A stretch of DNA of 64,000 nucleotides from the NCBI GenBank assembly GCA_029203185.1, contig CP119310.1:868001-932000 (forward strand), read 5' to 3'. This document shows, in pieces, positions 41,856 through 50,469 of this stretch. Origin of the DNA: Candidatus Chryseobacterium colombiense (GTDB taxonomy: Bacteria > Bacteroidota > Bacteroidia > Flavobacteriales > Weeksellaceae). Made by a program: the position numbers and the translations under genes. The notes beneath the pieces are model-generated. The model was not told the DNA's origin and ran no database searches. It worked only from the letters and a program-made list of their open reading frames with translations. Each line of letters opens with the position of its first letter. Position 1 is the first letter of the stretch.

Positions 41856-42755
41856 ATGGAAAAGAAAGATAGTTCTCCTTTAAAAATCTCATCAATTTCA
41901 GAACTTCATCAGATTTTGAAAGTTCCGAAACCTCTTCACCCGCTTATCAGTTTAGTGGATAACAGAAATATGAGCACGAATAAAGATTTTCTTTACCGAA
42001 GTTTTACATTAGGATTTTATAAGATTTCCTACAAGTTTTCTGAAAACGGTAAAATGGGATATGGACAGGGCTATTATGATTTTAATGAAGGCGGAATGAT
42101 GTTTACGGCTCCCAATCAGATCCTGACAACAGATGAGAATGCCGAATATTATGGCTACACCTTATTTATTCATCCGGATTTTTTAAGGAATTACCCTATA
42201 GCAAAGAATATTAAGAAATATGGTTTCTTTTCCTACGATACCAATGAAGCTCTGCATTTGTCTGAAAAAGAAAAGGCTTTAATTGTCGGAATACTCGATA
42301 ATATCAATGAAGAACTGAATACAGCTATTGACGAAATAAGTCAGGACGTTATTATTTCTTATCTGGAAGTTCTATTGAATTACAGCAACCGTTTTTATAA
42401 AAGACAGTTCATTACCCGAAAAGTAGTAAATCATGATCTGCTCTCTAAAATGGAAGATGTTCTGGAAAGTTATTTCAATAATCAGGAAACATTAACAAAA
42501 GGCCTTCCTACAGTAGAATTTCTTGCTTCAGAGTTAAATCTATCCACCCATTATTTAAGTGATATGCTTAGAAATCTGACGGGGCAAAATACTCAGCAAC
42601 ATATTCATGAAAAGCTGATCGAGAAAGCCAAGGAATATCTTACTACAACCAATTTTTCAGTTTCTGAAGTAGCTTATCAATTAGGATTTGAACATTCCCA
42701 GTCTTTCAATAAGCTGTTTAAAAAGAAAATGAATATAACGACCTTTGAGTTATAA
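41856..42755 (+). CDS. AraC-family transcriptional regulator
   Basis: A 299-residue regulator. The N-terminal part (about 1-190) lacks a named sensor domain but has a beta-rich segment around MMFTAPNQ. The C-terminal AraC unit (about 200-299) has two HTHs: VEFLASELNLSTHYLSDML and FSVSEVAYQLGFEHSQSFN, the second being the conserved signature. It follows the SDR gene and is a candidate regulator of it. Ligand unknown. Confidence 0.9.
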   Translation: MEKKDSSPLKISSISELHQILKVPKPLHPLISLVDNRNMSTNKDFLYRSFTLGFYKISYKFSENGKMGYGQGYYDFNEGGMMFTAPNQILTTDENAEYYGYTLFIHPDFLRNYPIAKNIKKYGFFSYDTNEALHLSEKEKALIVGILDNINEELNTAIDEISQDVIISYLEVLLNYSNRFYKRQFITRKVVNHDLLSKMEDVLESYFNNQETLTKGLPTVEFLASELNLSTHYLSDMLRNLTGQNTQQHIHEKLIEKAKEYLTTTNFSVSEVAYQLGFEHSQSFNKLFKKKMNITTFEL

Positions 42756-42779
42756 ACAGTCATTCAACTAGTTATAAAA

Positions 42780-42804
42780 GAATCCGTTCTTTAGGAACGG
42801 ATTC
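42780..42804 (+). terminator. Hairpin after the AraC gene
   Basis: GAATCCGTTC pairs with GAACGGATTC; no T run follows, so it is a possible but weak terminator. Confidence 0.4.
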
Positions 42805-42844
42805 AGTAGATAAATACATCTCATTTTTTTAATTAGACAACAAT

Positions 42845-42873
42845 AAAAAAGCACAGCCGACAATGCTGTGCTT
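42845..42873 (-). terminator. Minus-strand terminator
   Basis: AAGCACAGC pairs with GCTGTGCTT and has a T6 tract on the minus strand, with no minus-strand protein gene upstream. Confidence 0.7.
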
Positions 42874-43058
42874 AAATTTTTATAAATTTAATTGCAATTT
42901 CAAAACTGAAAAAAGCAAAATATGTTTCCACTTTAGTAGTATTACATAGTAAATGTAGTGATAATTTTAATACAAAACATTAATTTAATGTTAAAATTAA
43001 CAAGTTACTAACAATTTATTGTGGATAAGCACTCATACTTTTCACCCCGAACTTTTTA
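42845..43058 (-). ncRNA. Candidate non-coding RNA on the minus strand
   Basis: A minus-strand -7 box TACCTTTG (43064-43071) and a minus-strand terminator (42849-42873) bracket about 210 nt without a usable open frame. The possible peptides are at most 12 codons. Within it AACATT-AAATT-AATGTT and TACAT-TTACT-ATGTA hairpins are visible. GTGCTTA near the 5' end can pair with TAAGCAC in the terminator stem, an alternative fold. Could be a 6S-type or other RNA, but I cannot match it to a known family by eye. Confidence 0.35.
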
Positions 43059-43063
43059 CATAA

Positions 43064-43071
43064 CAAAGGTA
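43064..43071 (-). promoter_or_regulatory. -7 box of the candidate RNA
   Basis: Minus strand TACCTTTG matches TAnnTTTG. No protein gene lies downstream before the terminator at 42849-42873. Confidence 0.4.
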
Positions 43072-43276
43072 AATTTTAAGTTTAAATTTTTATATCTTTA
43101 TTCGATCAAAATCTCTTTATAAATAATATCCCAAATTTCAGAACAGTTTTACGGTCTGAAAATCTAAAGGTTCAAATTCATTGAACCCTTAAATCTTTTA
43201 TTTTACTGCAAAAACAAAAAGATTACCTTATTGGTTTTCTTAGTTTTTGTAAATCCAATCCTTTAAAGAGAATACT

Positions 43277-43912
43277 ATGAAAAAAGATACAATCGCTCTA
43301 ATCGGCGGAACAGGAAAATCGGGAAAATATCTTGTTCAACAACTTTTAAAAAATAATTATCACCTTAAACTATTATTAAGAAATCCAGAGAATTTTACAC
43401 TTCAAAGCCATTTGACAGAAGTTGTAAAAGGGGACGCGAGAGATTACGACGCTATTCAGAAGTTAATTAAAGATTGTGAACTCGTCATCAGTACTTTGGG
43501 ACAACCTGCAGGGGAAGAATCAATCTTCAGTGATGCCACGAAAAACATTATTAAAGCAATGAATTTTCACGGAATTAAAAGATACATCGTCACCACAGGA
43601 CTGAACGTCGATACACCTTTTGACAATAAAAATGAAAAGGTGAAAATGGCCACCGATTGGATGTATCAACATTATCCAAAAACAACTGCAGACAAACAGA
43701 AAGAATATGAACTTCTCGTAGCAAGCAATCTAAACTGGACGTTGGTAAGACTTCCTTTAATCAATTTAACAGATGAAAGTTTAAGGACAGAAACATCTCT
43801 GGAAGACTGTAAAGGAGAAAATATCTCGGCAACAGATTTAGGAAAATTTTTAGTTTCTCAGATTGATGATGAGACTTTTATTAAGCAAAGTCCATTTTTA
43901 TATAATGTTTAA
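43277..43912 (+). CDS. NAD(P)-binding atypical SDR-like protein
   Basis: A 211-residue NAD(P)H-binding protein of the NmrA/atypical-SDR type. The Rossmann motif is LIGGTGKSGKYL (about 9-20), followed by VVKGDARDYDA (about 50) and STLGQPAGE (about 72). Relatives are often flavin reductase-like or redox sensing; the substrate is unknown. It lies alone after a 521-bp gap. A hairpin after it probably terminates it. Confidence 0.87.
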   Translation: MKKDTIALIGGTGKSGKYLVQQLLKNNYHLKLLLRNPENFTLQSHLTEVVKGDARDYDAIQKLIKDCELVISTLGQPAGEESIFSDATKNIIKAMNFHGIKRYIVTTGLNVDTPFDNKNEKVKMATDWMYQHYPKTTADKQKEYELLVASNLNWTLVRLPLINLTDESLRTETSLEDCKGENISATDLGKFLVSQIDDETFIKQSPFLYNV

Positions 43913-43942
43913 CTTAATCATTAAGATTTTTAATGATTAAGT
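43912..43942 (+). terminator. Hairpin after the NAD(P)-binding gene
   Basis: ACTTAATCATTAA pairs with TTAATGATTAAGT across a 5-nt loop. The following T stretch is short. Confidence 0.5.
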
Positions 43943-44020
43943 CAACTTTATATTTCGCTTGAAATTAGAATGTTCTCCTCTTAATTGATCTTAATATCTT
44001 AAATTTCTTAATGGTGTAAA

Positions 44021-44051
44021 TAAAAACAGAGAGTAAAAATTACTCTCTGTT
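44021..44051 (-). terminator. Intrinsic terminator after uvrA
   Basis: AACAGAGAGTAA pairs with TTACTCTCTGTT, followed by a T run on the minus strand. Confidence 0.85.
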
Positions 44052-44056
44052 CTATT

Positions 44057-46849
44057 TTAGTTTTCCAGCTTTTCCTTAATGTATTTCGCTGTATGTGATT
44101 TCTTATTTTTTGCCAAATCTTCAGGTGTTCCCGCAAAAACAACTTCACCACCATACTTTCCTGCTTCAGGGCCGATATCGATAATATAATCTGCGCATTT
44201 AATGATATCCGGCTGATGTTCAATGACGATTATTGAATGCCCTAAATCAATTAATGCCTGTAAAGATTTTAGTAATTTCTGAATATCATGGAAATGAAGT
44301 CCTGTAGAAGGTTCATCGAAAATAAATAACGTTTTGTCTGTAGTAACTCCTTTTACAAGGAAAGAAGCCAACTTCACACGCTGTGCTTCACCACCGGAAA
44401 GGGTAGAAGAACTCTGCCCCAGCTGTAAGTACCCTAAACCAACATCCTGTAAAGGTCTTAATTTGGTCACGATTTTATCTTCATGATTATCTTTGAAAAA
44501 TTCCAAAGCTTCATCAACAGTCATATGAAGAATATCTGAAATATTCTTCTCGTCATACCTTACTTCAAGAATTTCATTCTTAAAACGGGTCCCCTTACAA
44601 ACTTCACATTCCAGTTCGATATCTGCCATGAACTGCATCGAAACATTAATAACACCTTCTCCTTTACATTCATCACATCTTCCGCCATCTACGTTGAAAG
44701 AGAAATGTTTAGGTTTATACCCCATCATTTTTGCCACCTTTTGCTTAGCAAATAAATCTCTGATATCATCGTACGCTTTAAGATAGGTAACAGGATTGGA
44801 TCTTGAAGATTTCCCGATTGGGTTTTGGTCGATCAGTTCAATGTGCTTGATAAGTTTTTTGGGAAACTCCACTGAATCATAATCTCCTTTTTTACCACCC
44901 ATTCCTAATTGAATCTGGATATCGTTGGTAAGAATCTCTTTCATTAACGTAGATTTTCCGCTTCCCGAAACCCCTGAGATCACTACAAGATTTTCCAACG
45001 GAACCTCTACATCTATGTTTTTAAGATTATTTTGACGGGCACCTTTTATATTGATCCATTCTTTGGCCTTTCTGCGCTTTGCAGGAACCTCAATTTCCAG
45101 TCTGCCTGTCAGATATTTTGAGGTTAAAGTATCTGCATCTTTGAGTTCTTTATAATCACCAGCAAAAACAAGTTCACCTCCTAAATATCCTGCTTCCGGA
45201 CCAATATCAATGATATAATCTGCCGCTCTCATCACATCTTCATCATGTTCTACCACAATGACTGTATTTCCAAGATCACGGAGATTCTGTAATACTTCGA
45301 TCAGATTCTCCGTATCTCTGGAGTGTAATCCAATTGACGGTTCATCCAAGATATAAATTGAACCCACCAAAGAGCTTCCTAAGCTGGTTGCAAGGTTAAT
45401 TCTCTGGCTTTCTCCTCCTGAAAGGGTATTGGAGGTTCTGTTTAAAGTCAAATATCCTAAACCTACTTTTAATAAGAATTCAAGTCGGGTAGTGATTTCA
45501 TATAATAACCTTTTGGCCACTTCCTGATCGTGATCAGATAGCTTTAAGCTTTTTATTAACGGAAAAAGCTCATCTAAAGGAAGTTCAATCATCGACTGGA
45601 TATTGTGTCCGTCAATTTTCACCCAGCTTGTTTCTTCACGTAATCTCAATCCTTCACAAGTCGGGCAAAGTGTTTTACCACGATATCTGGAAAGCATTAC
45701 ACGATACTGGATTTTATATAAATTTTCCTCCAGCATCTGGAAGAAGTTATTGACTGATGGGAAGGTTTTACTTCCGTCACCTTTCCAAAGATAAGTTCGT
45801 TGCTCTTTGGTCAGTTGATGGTACGGCTTATGAATAGGGAAATCTTTTGCCTTTTTAATGAAGTCTTTTTTCCATTCGCTCATACTTTCCCCTTTCCAGG
45901 AAGCAACAGCATCTTCAAAAATGGATAATGTTTTATTGGGAATAACTAAATCTTCATCTATTCCGATTACTTTTCCATAGCCTTCACAAGTAGGACAGGC
46001 TCCATACGGATTATTAAAGCTAAAAAAGTGAACATTGGGTTCTAAAAATTCGATTCCGTCAAGCTCAAACTTATTTGAAAACTCTTTAATTTTTCCGGTT
46101 TCAATATTCTTTAATGAGCAATATCCACGACCTTCATAGAATGCCATTTGGATGGAATCTGCTAATCTCTGAAGGAAACTTTCGTCTTCTTCATAAGAAA
46201 AACGGTCGATCACGAGATTAATTTCCATACCTTTTTCAGGTGTAAAACCAAAGCTTTCCAAATCCTCTATTCCTGCAACATTTCCGTTGATTTCCAGTCT
46301 TGTGAACCCGGCAAGTTTTAAGACATTTAGGTTTTCTCCAAAATTTGCGATATCATATTCATAAGGAGCCGTCAGTAAAAAGGAAGTATCTTTTTTAGAA
46401 GCTTTAATAAAATCTACCACATCAGAAACCGAATCTTTTTTAACTTCTTCACCTGAAACCGGAGAAAATGTTTTCCCGATTCTTGCGAAAAGAAGCTTCA
46501 TATAATCGTAAATTTCCGTTGAAGTTCCCACCGTTGAACGGGGATTCGAAGAAATGACCTTCTGCTGAATAGCAATGGAAGGAGCTAATCCTTTAATATC
46601 ATCAACTTTCGGTTTTTCCAGTTTGCCCAAAAACTGACGCGCATAAGAGCTTAAACTCTCAACATAACGTCTCTGTCCTTCTGCATAAATGGTGTCAAAA
46701 GCCAATGAAGATTTTCCGCTTCCGGAAACTCCAGTGATGACAATCAATTTATTTTTAGGGATGAGTACATCTATGTGTTTCAGATTATTAAGATGTGCAT
46801 TCTTAACAAAAATCTGTTTTTTAATATCTATATCTGTAGTTGAAGCCAT
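44057..46849 (-). CDS. uvrA: Excinuclease ABC subunit A
   Basis: Damage-recognition ATPase of nucleotide excision repair, working with UvrB and UvrC. The 930-residue protein has two ABC ATPase modules: Walker A GVSGSGKSS (about 38) and GVSGSGKST (about 625). The LSGGESQR and LSGGEAQR signatures are at about 480 and 817, each followed by Walker B DEPS. Zinc-finger cysteine pairs are visible in CPTCEGYG, CPTCEGLRL, CDECKGEG and CEVCKGTRF. Length and order are standard. A -7 box precedes the start and a terminator ends the gene. Confidence 0.97.
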   Translation of the reverse strand: MASTTDIDIKKQIFVKNAHLNNLKHIDVLIPKNKLIVITGVSGSGKSSLAFDTIYAEGQRRYVESLSSYARQFLGKLEKPKVDDIKGLAPSIAIQQKVISSNPRSTVGTSTEIYDYMKLLFARIGKTFSPVSGEEVKKDSVSDVVDFIKASKKDTSFLLTAPYEYDIANFGENLNVLKLAGFTRLEINGNVAGIEDLESFGFTPEKGMEINLVIDRFSYEEDESFLQRLADSIQMAFYEGRGYCSLKNIETGKIKEFSNKFELDGIEFLEPNVHFFSFNNPYGACPTCEGYGKVIGIDEDLVIPNKTLSIFEDAVASWKGESMSEWKKDFIKKAKDFPIHKPYHQLTKEQRTYLWKGDGSKTFPSVNNFFQMLEENLYKIQYRVMLSRYRGKTLCPTCEGLRLREETSWVKIDGHNIQSMIELPLDELFPLIKSLKLSDHDQEVAKRLLYEITTRLEFLLKVGLGYLTLNRTSNTLSGGESQRINLATSLGSSLVGSIYILDEPSIGLHSRDTENLIEVLQNLRDLGNTVIVVEHDEDVMRAADYIIDIGPEAGYLGGELVFAGDYKELKDADTLTSKYLTGRLEIEVPAKRRKAKEWINIKGARQNNLKNIDVEVPLENLVVISGVSGSGKSTLMKEILTNDIQIQLGMGGKKGDYDSVEFPKKLIKHIELIDQNPIGKSSRSNPVTYLKAYDDIRDLFAKQKVAKMMGYKPKHFSFNVDGGRCDECKGEGVINVSMQFMADIELECEVCKGTRFKNEILEVRYDEKNISDILHMTVDEALEFFKDNHEDKIVTKLRPLQDVGLGYLQLGQSSSTLSGGEAQRVKLASFLVKGVTTDKTLFIFDEPSTGLHFHDIQKLLKSLQALIDLGHSIIVIEHQPDIIKCADYIIDIGPEAGKYGGEVVFAGTPEDLAKNKKSHTAKYIKEKLEN

Positions 46850-46866
46850 AGTAAAATTAAGACTAA

Positions 46867-46874
46867 CAAAATTA
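46867..46874 (-). promoter_or_regulatory. -7 promoter box of uvrA
   Basis: Minus strand TAATTTTG, 17 nt before the uvrA ATG at 46849. No obvious LexA box accompanies it. Confidence 0.5.
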
Positions 46875-46896
46875 CGAATTTTTACGGGAATATCGT

Positions 46897-47003
46897 CACC
46901 ACAAAACAGATCTCTTTCCGAGTTTTGATCTTAAAATTTCTATAGCTTAAATAGTTTAATTTTAAATGTTTTTAAACCGCATGACAACAATCATTTTGTG
47001 GTG
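46897..47003. repeat. 10-bp inverted repeat spanning the uvrA/TonB-receptor gap
   Basis: CACCACAAAA (46897-46906) and TTTTGTGGTG (46994-47003) are exact reverse complements 87 bp apart. The right half covers the -33 element of the TonB-receptor promoter. Confidence 0.45.
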
Positions 47004-47025
47004 TAAGTAAACTCCGCTACTTTTG
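46995..47025 (+). promoter_or_regulatory. Full promoter of the TonB-dependent receptor gene
   Basis: TTTG at 46995-46998 and TACTTTTG at 47018-47025 are 19 nt apart, the best match to the Bacteroidetes -33/-7 consensus in the window. Confidence 0.7.
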
Positions 47026-47068
47026 GAAACTTTTAAAAATGACCAAAAAACTAAAAGTAAATACCGTT

Positions 47069-48880
47069 ATGATTAAGAAAATAGGCAGTCTCTTCCTTAT
47101 TGGATCTGTATTTTTTGTGAAAGCTCAGGAAAAAACGTCTGACATTGAAACGATTGAAATTCAGGGGAAATTCATTTCTACACCTTATAAATCTGCCAAT
47201 CAGAATATTACTGTTATTACAAAAGAGGAAATTGCAAATTCTCCTGCAAAAAGTATCGATGAGGTTCTTCAGCAGGTTGCCGGTATGGACATCAGAAGGA
47301 GAGGAGCTAATGGGGTGCAGAGTGATGTTTCTTTCAGAGGTAGTTCTTTTGAACAGGTTCTTCTTCTTATCAACGGAATCCGGATGAATGATTCCCAGAC
47401 TGGTCACAATTCATTGAATCTTCCAGTTGATTTGGCAGATGTAGAAAGAATTGAAGTCATCAAGGGACCTGCCGCAAGAAGATTCGGTCAAAATGCCTAT
47501 GCAGGAGCTATTAATATTATCACAAAAATTAATCCCGGTAAAAAAGTAAAAATTAATGCTGAAGCAGGAGATTTTGAAACGTATGGATTAGGGCTTAGTG
47601 CTCATTTAGGAGGCGAGAAGTTTTCAAATTCATTAAATATGAGTTCAAATTCTTCACAGGGATATATGCATAATACGGATTATGCTATCCGAAATATTTT
47701 TTATCAGAGTCAATTAAAAATAAAAGATGGAGATGTAAGATTACAGGCCGGTTTTTCAGAGAAGAAGTTTGGAGCCAACGGATTTTATTCATCTCCTTTG
47801 GCAACTGAGCAATATGAAGAACTTCAGGCTTCTGTTATTAGTTTGGCTCACAGACAGACCTTCGGAAAGTTTAAGCTCAATTCCAACGTATACTGGAGAA
47901 GAGGACAGGATATGTATCTCTACAACCGTGAGAAACCTGAGATCTACAGAAATATGCACATCGGTAATAATGTAGGCGGGGAAGTGAATTCAAGCTATGA
48001 TTGGGCATTAGGAACAACCGGTATCGGAGTAGAATTAAGAAAGGAATTTCTGGCAAGTAATAATCTGGGAAACAGAGAACGATTTGTATCCCAGGTTTTC
48101 TTTGAGCATTATTTCTCATTTTTTGATAAAAAACTGAATATCTCTCCCGGGATTTCATGGGCTAATTATTCCAATGCAGGCAACTTTTTTTATCCTGGAT
48201 TAGATGTAGGATATAACTTTACCAGCAACAGCAAAGTCTATGGAAACATTTCAAAAGTCCACAGAGTTCCTACATTTACAGATTTGTATTACATGAGTAA
48301 AACGGAAAATGGAAATCCTAATTTGAAGCCGGAAAGCGCCCTGTATGCAGAAATTGGATATCAGTATCAGACTAAAGATATTTTAGCCAAAGTAAGCGGT
48401 TTCTTAAGGAGTTCAACCAATCCGATCGACTGGACAAAAACATCTTTAAATGATCCTATCTGGTATGCTCAAAATGTGGGAGATATGGAAATCAAAGGAA
48501 TAGAGATCGAAATAAATCATCAGGTATTTAATTGGCTTAAATATTCAGCAGGATACACTTATCTGGACAATGATTTTAAACAGCAGAAAGATCTTGTTTC
48601 AAGATATACTTTAGACAACCTGAAGCATCAGTTTATCGGAAAACTGGAAACCAAGTTTCTGAAAAGTTTCACCAACGAGCTTGTCTACCGATACAATGAA
48701 AGGTTAAATAATGGGAGCTACAACTTACTGGACGAAAAAATAAGTTTCGCTAAAAAAGACTTTTCAGTGTATGTTTTAATTAATAATATAACCAATACAG
48801 AATATACTGAAACTTTTGGTGTGAAAATGCCAAAAAGATGGTTTCATCTAGGGTTTACTTACAATCTCAATATTAAGTAA
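47069..48880 (+). CDS. TonB-dependent outer-membrane receptor
   Basis: A 603-residue outer-membrane receptor, here short like BtuB-type receptors. The signal peptide is MIKKIGSLFLIGSVFFVKAQ; a plug domain (about 30-150) with VITKEEIANSPA and RGSSFEQVLLLINGIRM follows, then a beta barrel to the end (NITNTEYTETFG near the C-terminus). I chose 47069 over 47039 because it gives a clean signal peptide; both are downstream of the promoter. The ligand is unknown. No cobalamin riboswitch is visible in the leader. A DUF2490 gene lies downstream. Confidence 0.92.
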   Translation: MIKKIGSLFLIGSVFFVKAQEKTSDIETIEIQGKFISTPYKSANQNITVITKEEIANSPAKSIDEVLQQVAGMDIRRRGANGVQSDVSFRGSSFEQVLLLINGIRMNDSQTGHNSLNLPVDLADVERIEVIKGPAARRFGQNAYAGAINIITKINPGKKVKINAEAGDFETYGLGLSAHLGGEKFSNSLNMSSNSSQGYMHNTDYAIRNIFYQSQLKIKDGDVRLQAGFSEKKFGANGFYSSPLATEQYEELQASVISLAHRQTFGKFKLNSNVYWRRGQDMYLYNREKPEIYRNMHIGNNVGGEVNSSYDWALGTTGIGVELRKEFLASNNLGNRERFVSQVFFEHYFSFFDKKLNISPGISWANYSNAGNFFYPGLDVGYNFTSNSKVYGNISKVHRVPTFTDLYYMSKTENGNPNLKPESALYAEIGYQYQTKDILAKVSGFLRSSTNPIDWTKTSLNDPIWYAQNVGDMEIKGIEIEINHQVFNWLKYSAGYTYLDNDFKQQKDLVSRYTLDNLKHQFIGKLETKFLKSFTNELVYRYNERLNNGSYNLLDEKISFAKKDFSVYVLINNITNTEYTETFGVKMPKRWFHLGFTYNLNIK

Positions 48881-48931
48881 ATGTTAATTGATAATGAATT
48901 AAAGTTAATATTACGAAATTGTTAATTCAAT

Positions 48932-48939
48932 TACATTTG
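48932..48939 (+). promoter_or_regulatory. -7 promoter box of the DUF2490 gene
   Basis: TACATTTG, 17 nt before the ATG at 48956. Confidence 0.5.
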
Positions 48940-48955
48940 CAAAAATTTTTTAGAG

Positions 48956-49672
48956 ATGAAACTTTTTCTAAGTCTTAGTTTATTTTTAAGTCTTACTTTT
49001 ATTAAAGCCCAGGAACATCTTTCCGGATTTGGCGCACTGACATTAACCTACAAGTTTCATCCGAAATTTTTCCTTTATGCAGAAGGTCAGATGAGAAGTA
49101 TTGATGAGTTTACTTACCCCGATTATTATGAGATAAAAGGAGGAGTAGGATACAATCTTACAAAAAATCATAAACCCTTCATTGGTTTAGGAAGATATGC
49201 AACCTACAAAAATCATGCAATCAACAAAGAGGAGTTCAGAATATGGTTGCAGGACGTCATTGATGTAAAAAAGGGAATCGTAAAATTTGAAAATCGTTTT
49301 CGCGCTGAGAAAAGCTGGTTTTATGAGCCTCAAACTGATAAAAGCTCACAGAGAATGCGTTATCGTTATCGTTTAAATGTGAGTGTTCCTTTAAATGCTA
49401 AAGAAGTGAAAAAAGGAACTGTGTTTGCCAATGCCTATGATGAGGTATTTTTTGTAAGTCCTAATAAACCTACATTTGCAAGAAACAGAGTCTATGGAGG
49501 ATTTGGTTATCAGATTGACAATAGTATAGGAGTTGCTTCCGGATACCTTTGGCAGAGGGAGTTTGAAGCAGCAGGAAATAAAAACTTACATTTCCTTTAT
49601 CTTGCTTTAAACATCAATATAGACGGCACCAATCATCCTGTAAAAACGTTTGATTATCCTGGAGCAGATTAA
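48956..49672 (+). CDS. DUF2490-family outer-membrane beta-barrel-like protein
   Basis: A 238-residue secreted protein with signal peptide (MKLFLSLSLFLSLTFIKAQ) and an even pattern of aromatic strands typical of small outer-membrane barrels. Segments such as FENRFRAEKSW and RMRYRYRLNVSVPL match the DUF2490 family. Function unknown; members often accompany TonB receptors or lie in cell-surface loci. Here it follows the TonB receptor but has its own promoter box. Confidence 0.85.
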   Translation: MKLFLSLSLFLSLTFIKAQEHLSGFGALTLTYKFHPKFFLYAEGQMRSIDEFTYPDYYEIKGGVGYNLTKNHKPFIGLGRYATYKNHAINKEEFRIWLQDVIDVKKGIVKFENRFRAEKSWFYEPQTDKSSQRMRYRYRLNVSVPLNAKEVKKGTVFANAYDEVFFVSPNKPTFARNRVYGGFGYQIDNSIGVASGYLWQREFEAAGNKNLHFLYLALNINIDGTNHPVKTFDYPGAD

Positions 49673-49698
49673 TTGTTTAAAGTTTTACAACATAATAT

Positions 49699-49738
49699 AA
49701 AGGCATTAAGAAAATCACTTCTTAATGCCTTTATTATT
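49699..49738 (+). terminator. Intrinsic terminator after the DUF2490 gene
   Basis: AAAGGCATTAAGAA pairs with TTCTTAATGCCTTT across a 6-nt loop, followed by T. Confidence 0.8.
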
Positions 49739-49755
49739 TAATCTTTATCGGAAAA

Positions 49756-50202
49756 TTAATACTTATCAATAAGATAGCGGTAAGCTTTCAGATATTTATT
49801 AAATCTCTTAATATCTTTTGGAGTAAGTTCTCTGTTCACTCTTCTCAGATCCATATTATCCCGTAGATCATTCATTTTTACGGCGACCGCCAAAGGAGAC
49901 CTTTCAGTTCTTTTGATAAATTCATCATAATCTTCTTCCGGATCATATTTTGTCAGGCAGCTTATTGCGAAAATTATATATTCAGGAAAGCCTTCATTCC
50001 TTAAATAATCGAGGCTGAATTCCGAAGGATGATCTTCAACGACATCATGCAAAACACCCACTATTTTTTCGTCGGTTGTTTTACCATATTCCATTACACG
50101 CATTACATGAGCTATATAGGGAGCGTGATATTTGTCGGTTTGTCCTTTGTGTGCTTTAGTAGCTATCTTAATTGCTTTATGAAGCAGTTCTTCTTTTGTC
50201 AT
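49756..50202 (-). CDS. HD-domain protein, SpoT/MESH1 hydrolase-like
   Basis: A 148-residue protein with a RelA/SpoT-type HD phosphohydrolase domain and no synthetase domain. IAHVMRVM, GVLHDVVEDH (metal-binding HD pair, about 50-58) and AVKMNDLRDNMD (about 104) resemble the (p)ppGpp hydrolase region of small alarmone hydrolases. The catalytic scope cannot be proven from sequence. The start at 50202 is chosen because a minus-strand -7 box lies at 50220-50227, and the frame's earlier start (50253) is upstream of it. It converges on the DUF2490 gene. Confidence 0.82.
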   Translation of the reverse strand: MTKEELLHKAIKIATKAHKGQTDKYHAPYIAHVMRVMEYGKTTDEKIVGVLHDVVEDHPSEFSLDYLRNEGFPEYIIFAISCLTKYDPEEDYDEFIKRTERSPLAVAVKMNDLRDNMDLRRVNRELTPKDIKRFNKYLKAYRYLIDKY

Positions 50203-50219
50203 TTCAATGAAATAGATTA

Positions 50220-50227
50220 CAAAAATA
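50220..50227 (-). promoter_or_regulatory. -7 box deciding the HD-protein start
   Basis: Minus strand TATTTTTG, 17 nt before the ATG at 50202. The longer frame's start at 50253 lies upstream of it and is excluded. Confidence 0.6.
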
Positions 50228-50253
50228 AAAAATGCTTTAACATCTAAAAGCAT

Positions 50254-50469
50254 TTGTGTTTAATTTTTTTATCTGTTTTTCCACAATTTTTATAAAGCTT
50301 TTTCAAACTTATTTTTTTGACTAAAAATTTCAAATTATTCTAATTTCTACGAAATACCACTACTCAAAATTAACAGATTCATAATTTTGAAAAACATTTA
50401 TCAAACAATATATATCAATATTTCATTTTATATACAAAATTTTAATTATTTTTATATAAAACTTAGCCT
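50254..50469. other. AT-rich divergent spacer
   Basis: About 216 bp, extremely AT-rich with many T tracts, between the divergent HD-protein and LuxR genes. I see no gene or clear operator in it. Confidence 0.5.

Larger units (their letters stand above)
42756..43276. other. Long AT-rich intergenic region with hairpins
   Basis: This 521-bp gap holds no convincing protein gene. It contains a hairpin directly after the AraC gene (42780-42804, GAATCCGTTC with its complement), a minus-strand terminator at 42849-42873, a minus-strand -7 box at 43064-43071, and a further hairpin (GGTTCAA and TTGAACC, 43169-43187). Part of it is called separately as a candidate RNA. Confidence 0.5.

Noticed and set aside
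43020..43028. Single DnaA box TTATCCACA (minus strand) in the AT-rich 42756-43276 gap as an origin
   Set aside because: Only one perfect box, no dnaA or other origin-associated genes and no cluster of boxes; a single 9-mer is weak evidence.
44008..44223. Minus-strand 71-residue frame overlapping the uvrA C-terminus
   Set aside because: Different frame of uvrA with no independent support.
46850..47068. Cobalamin riboswitch before the TonB receptor
   Set aside because: The promoter lies at 46995-47025 and leaves no room for a leader structure; no conserved GCCACTG-type element seen.
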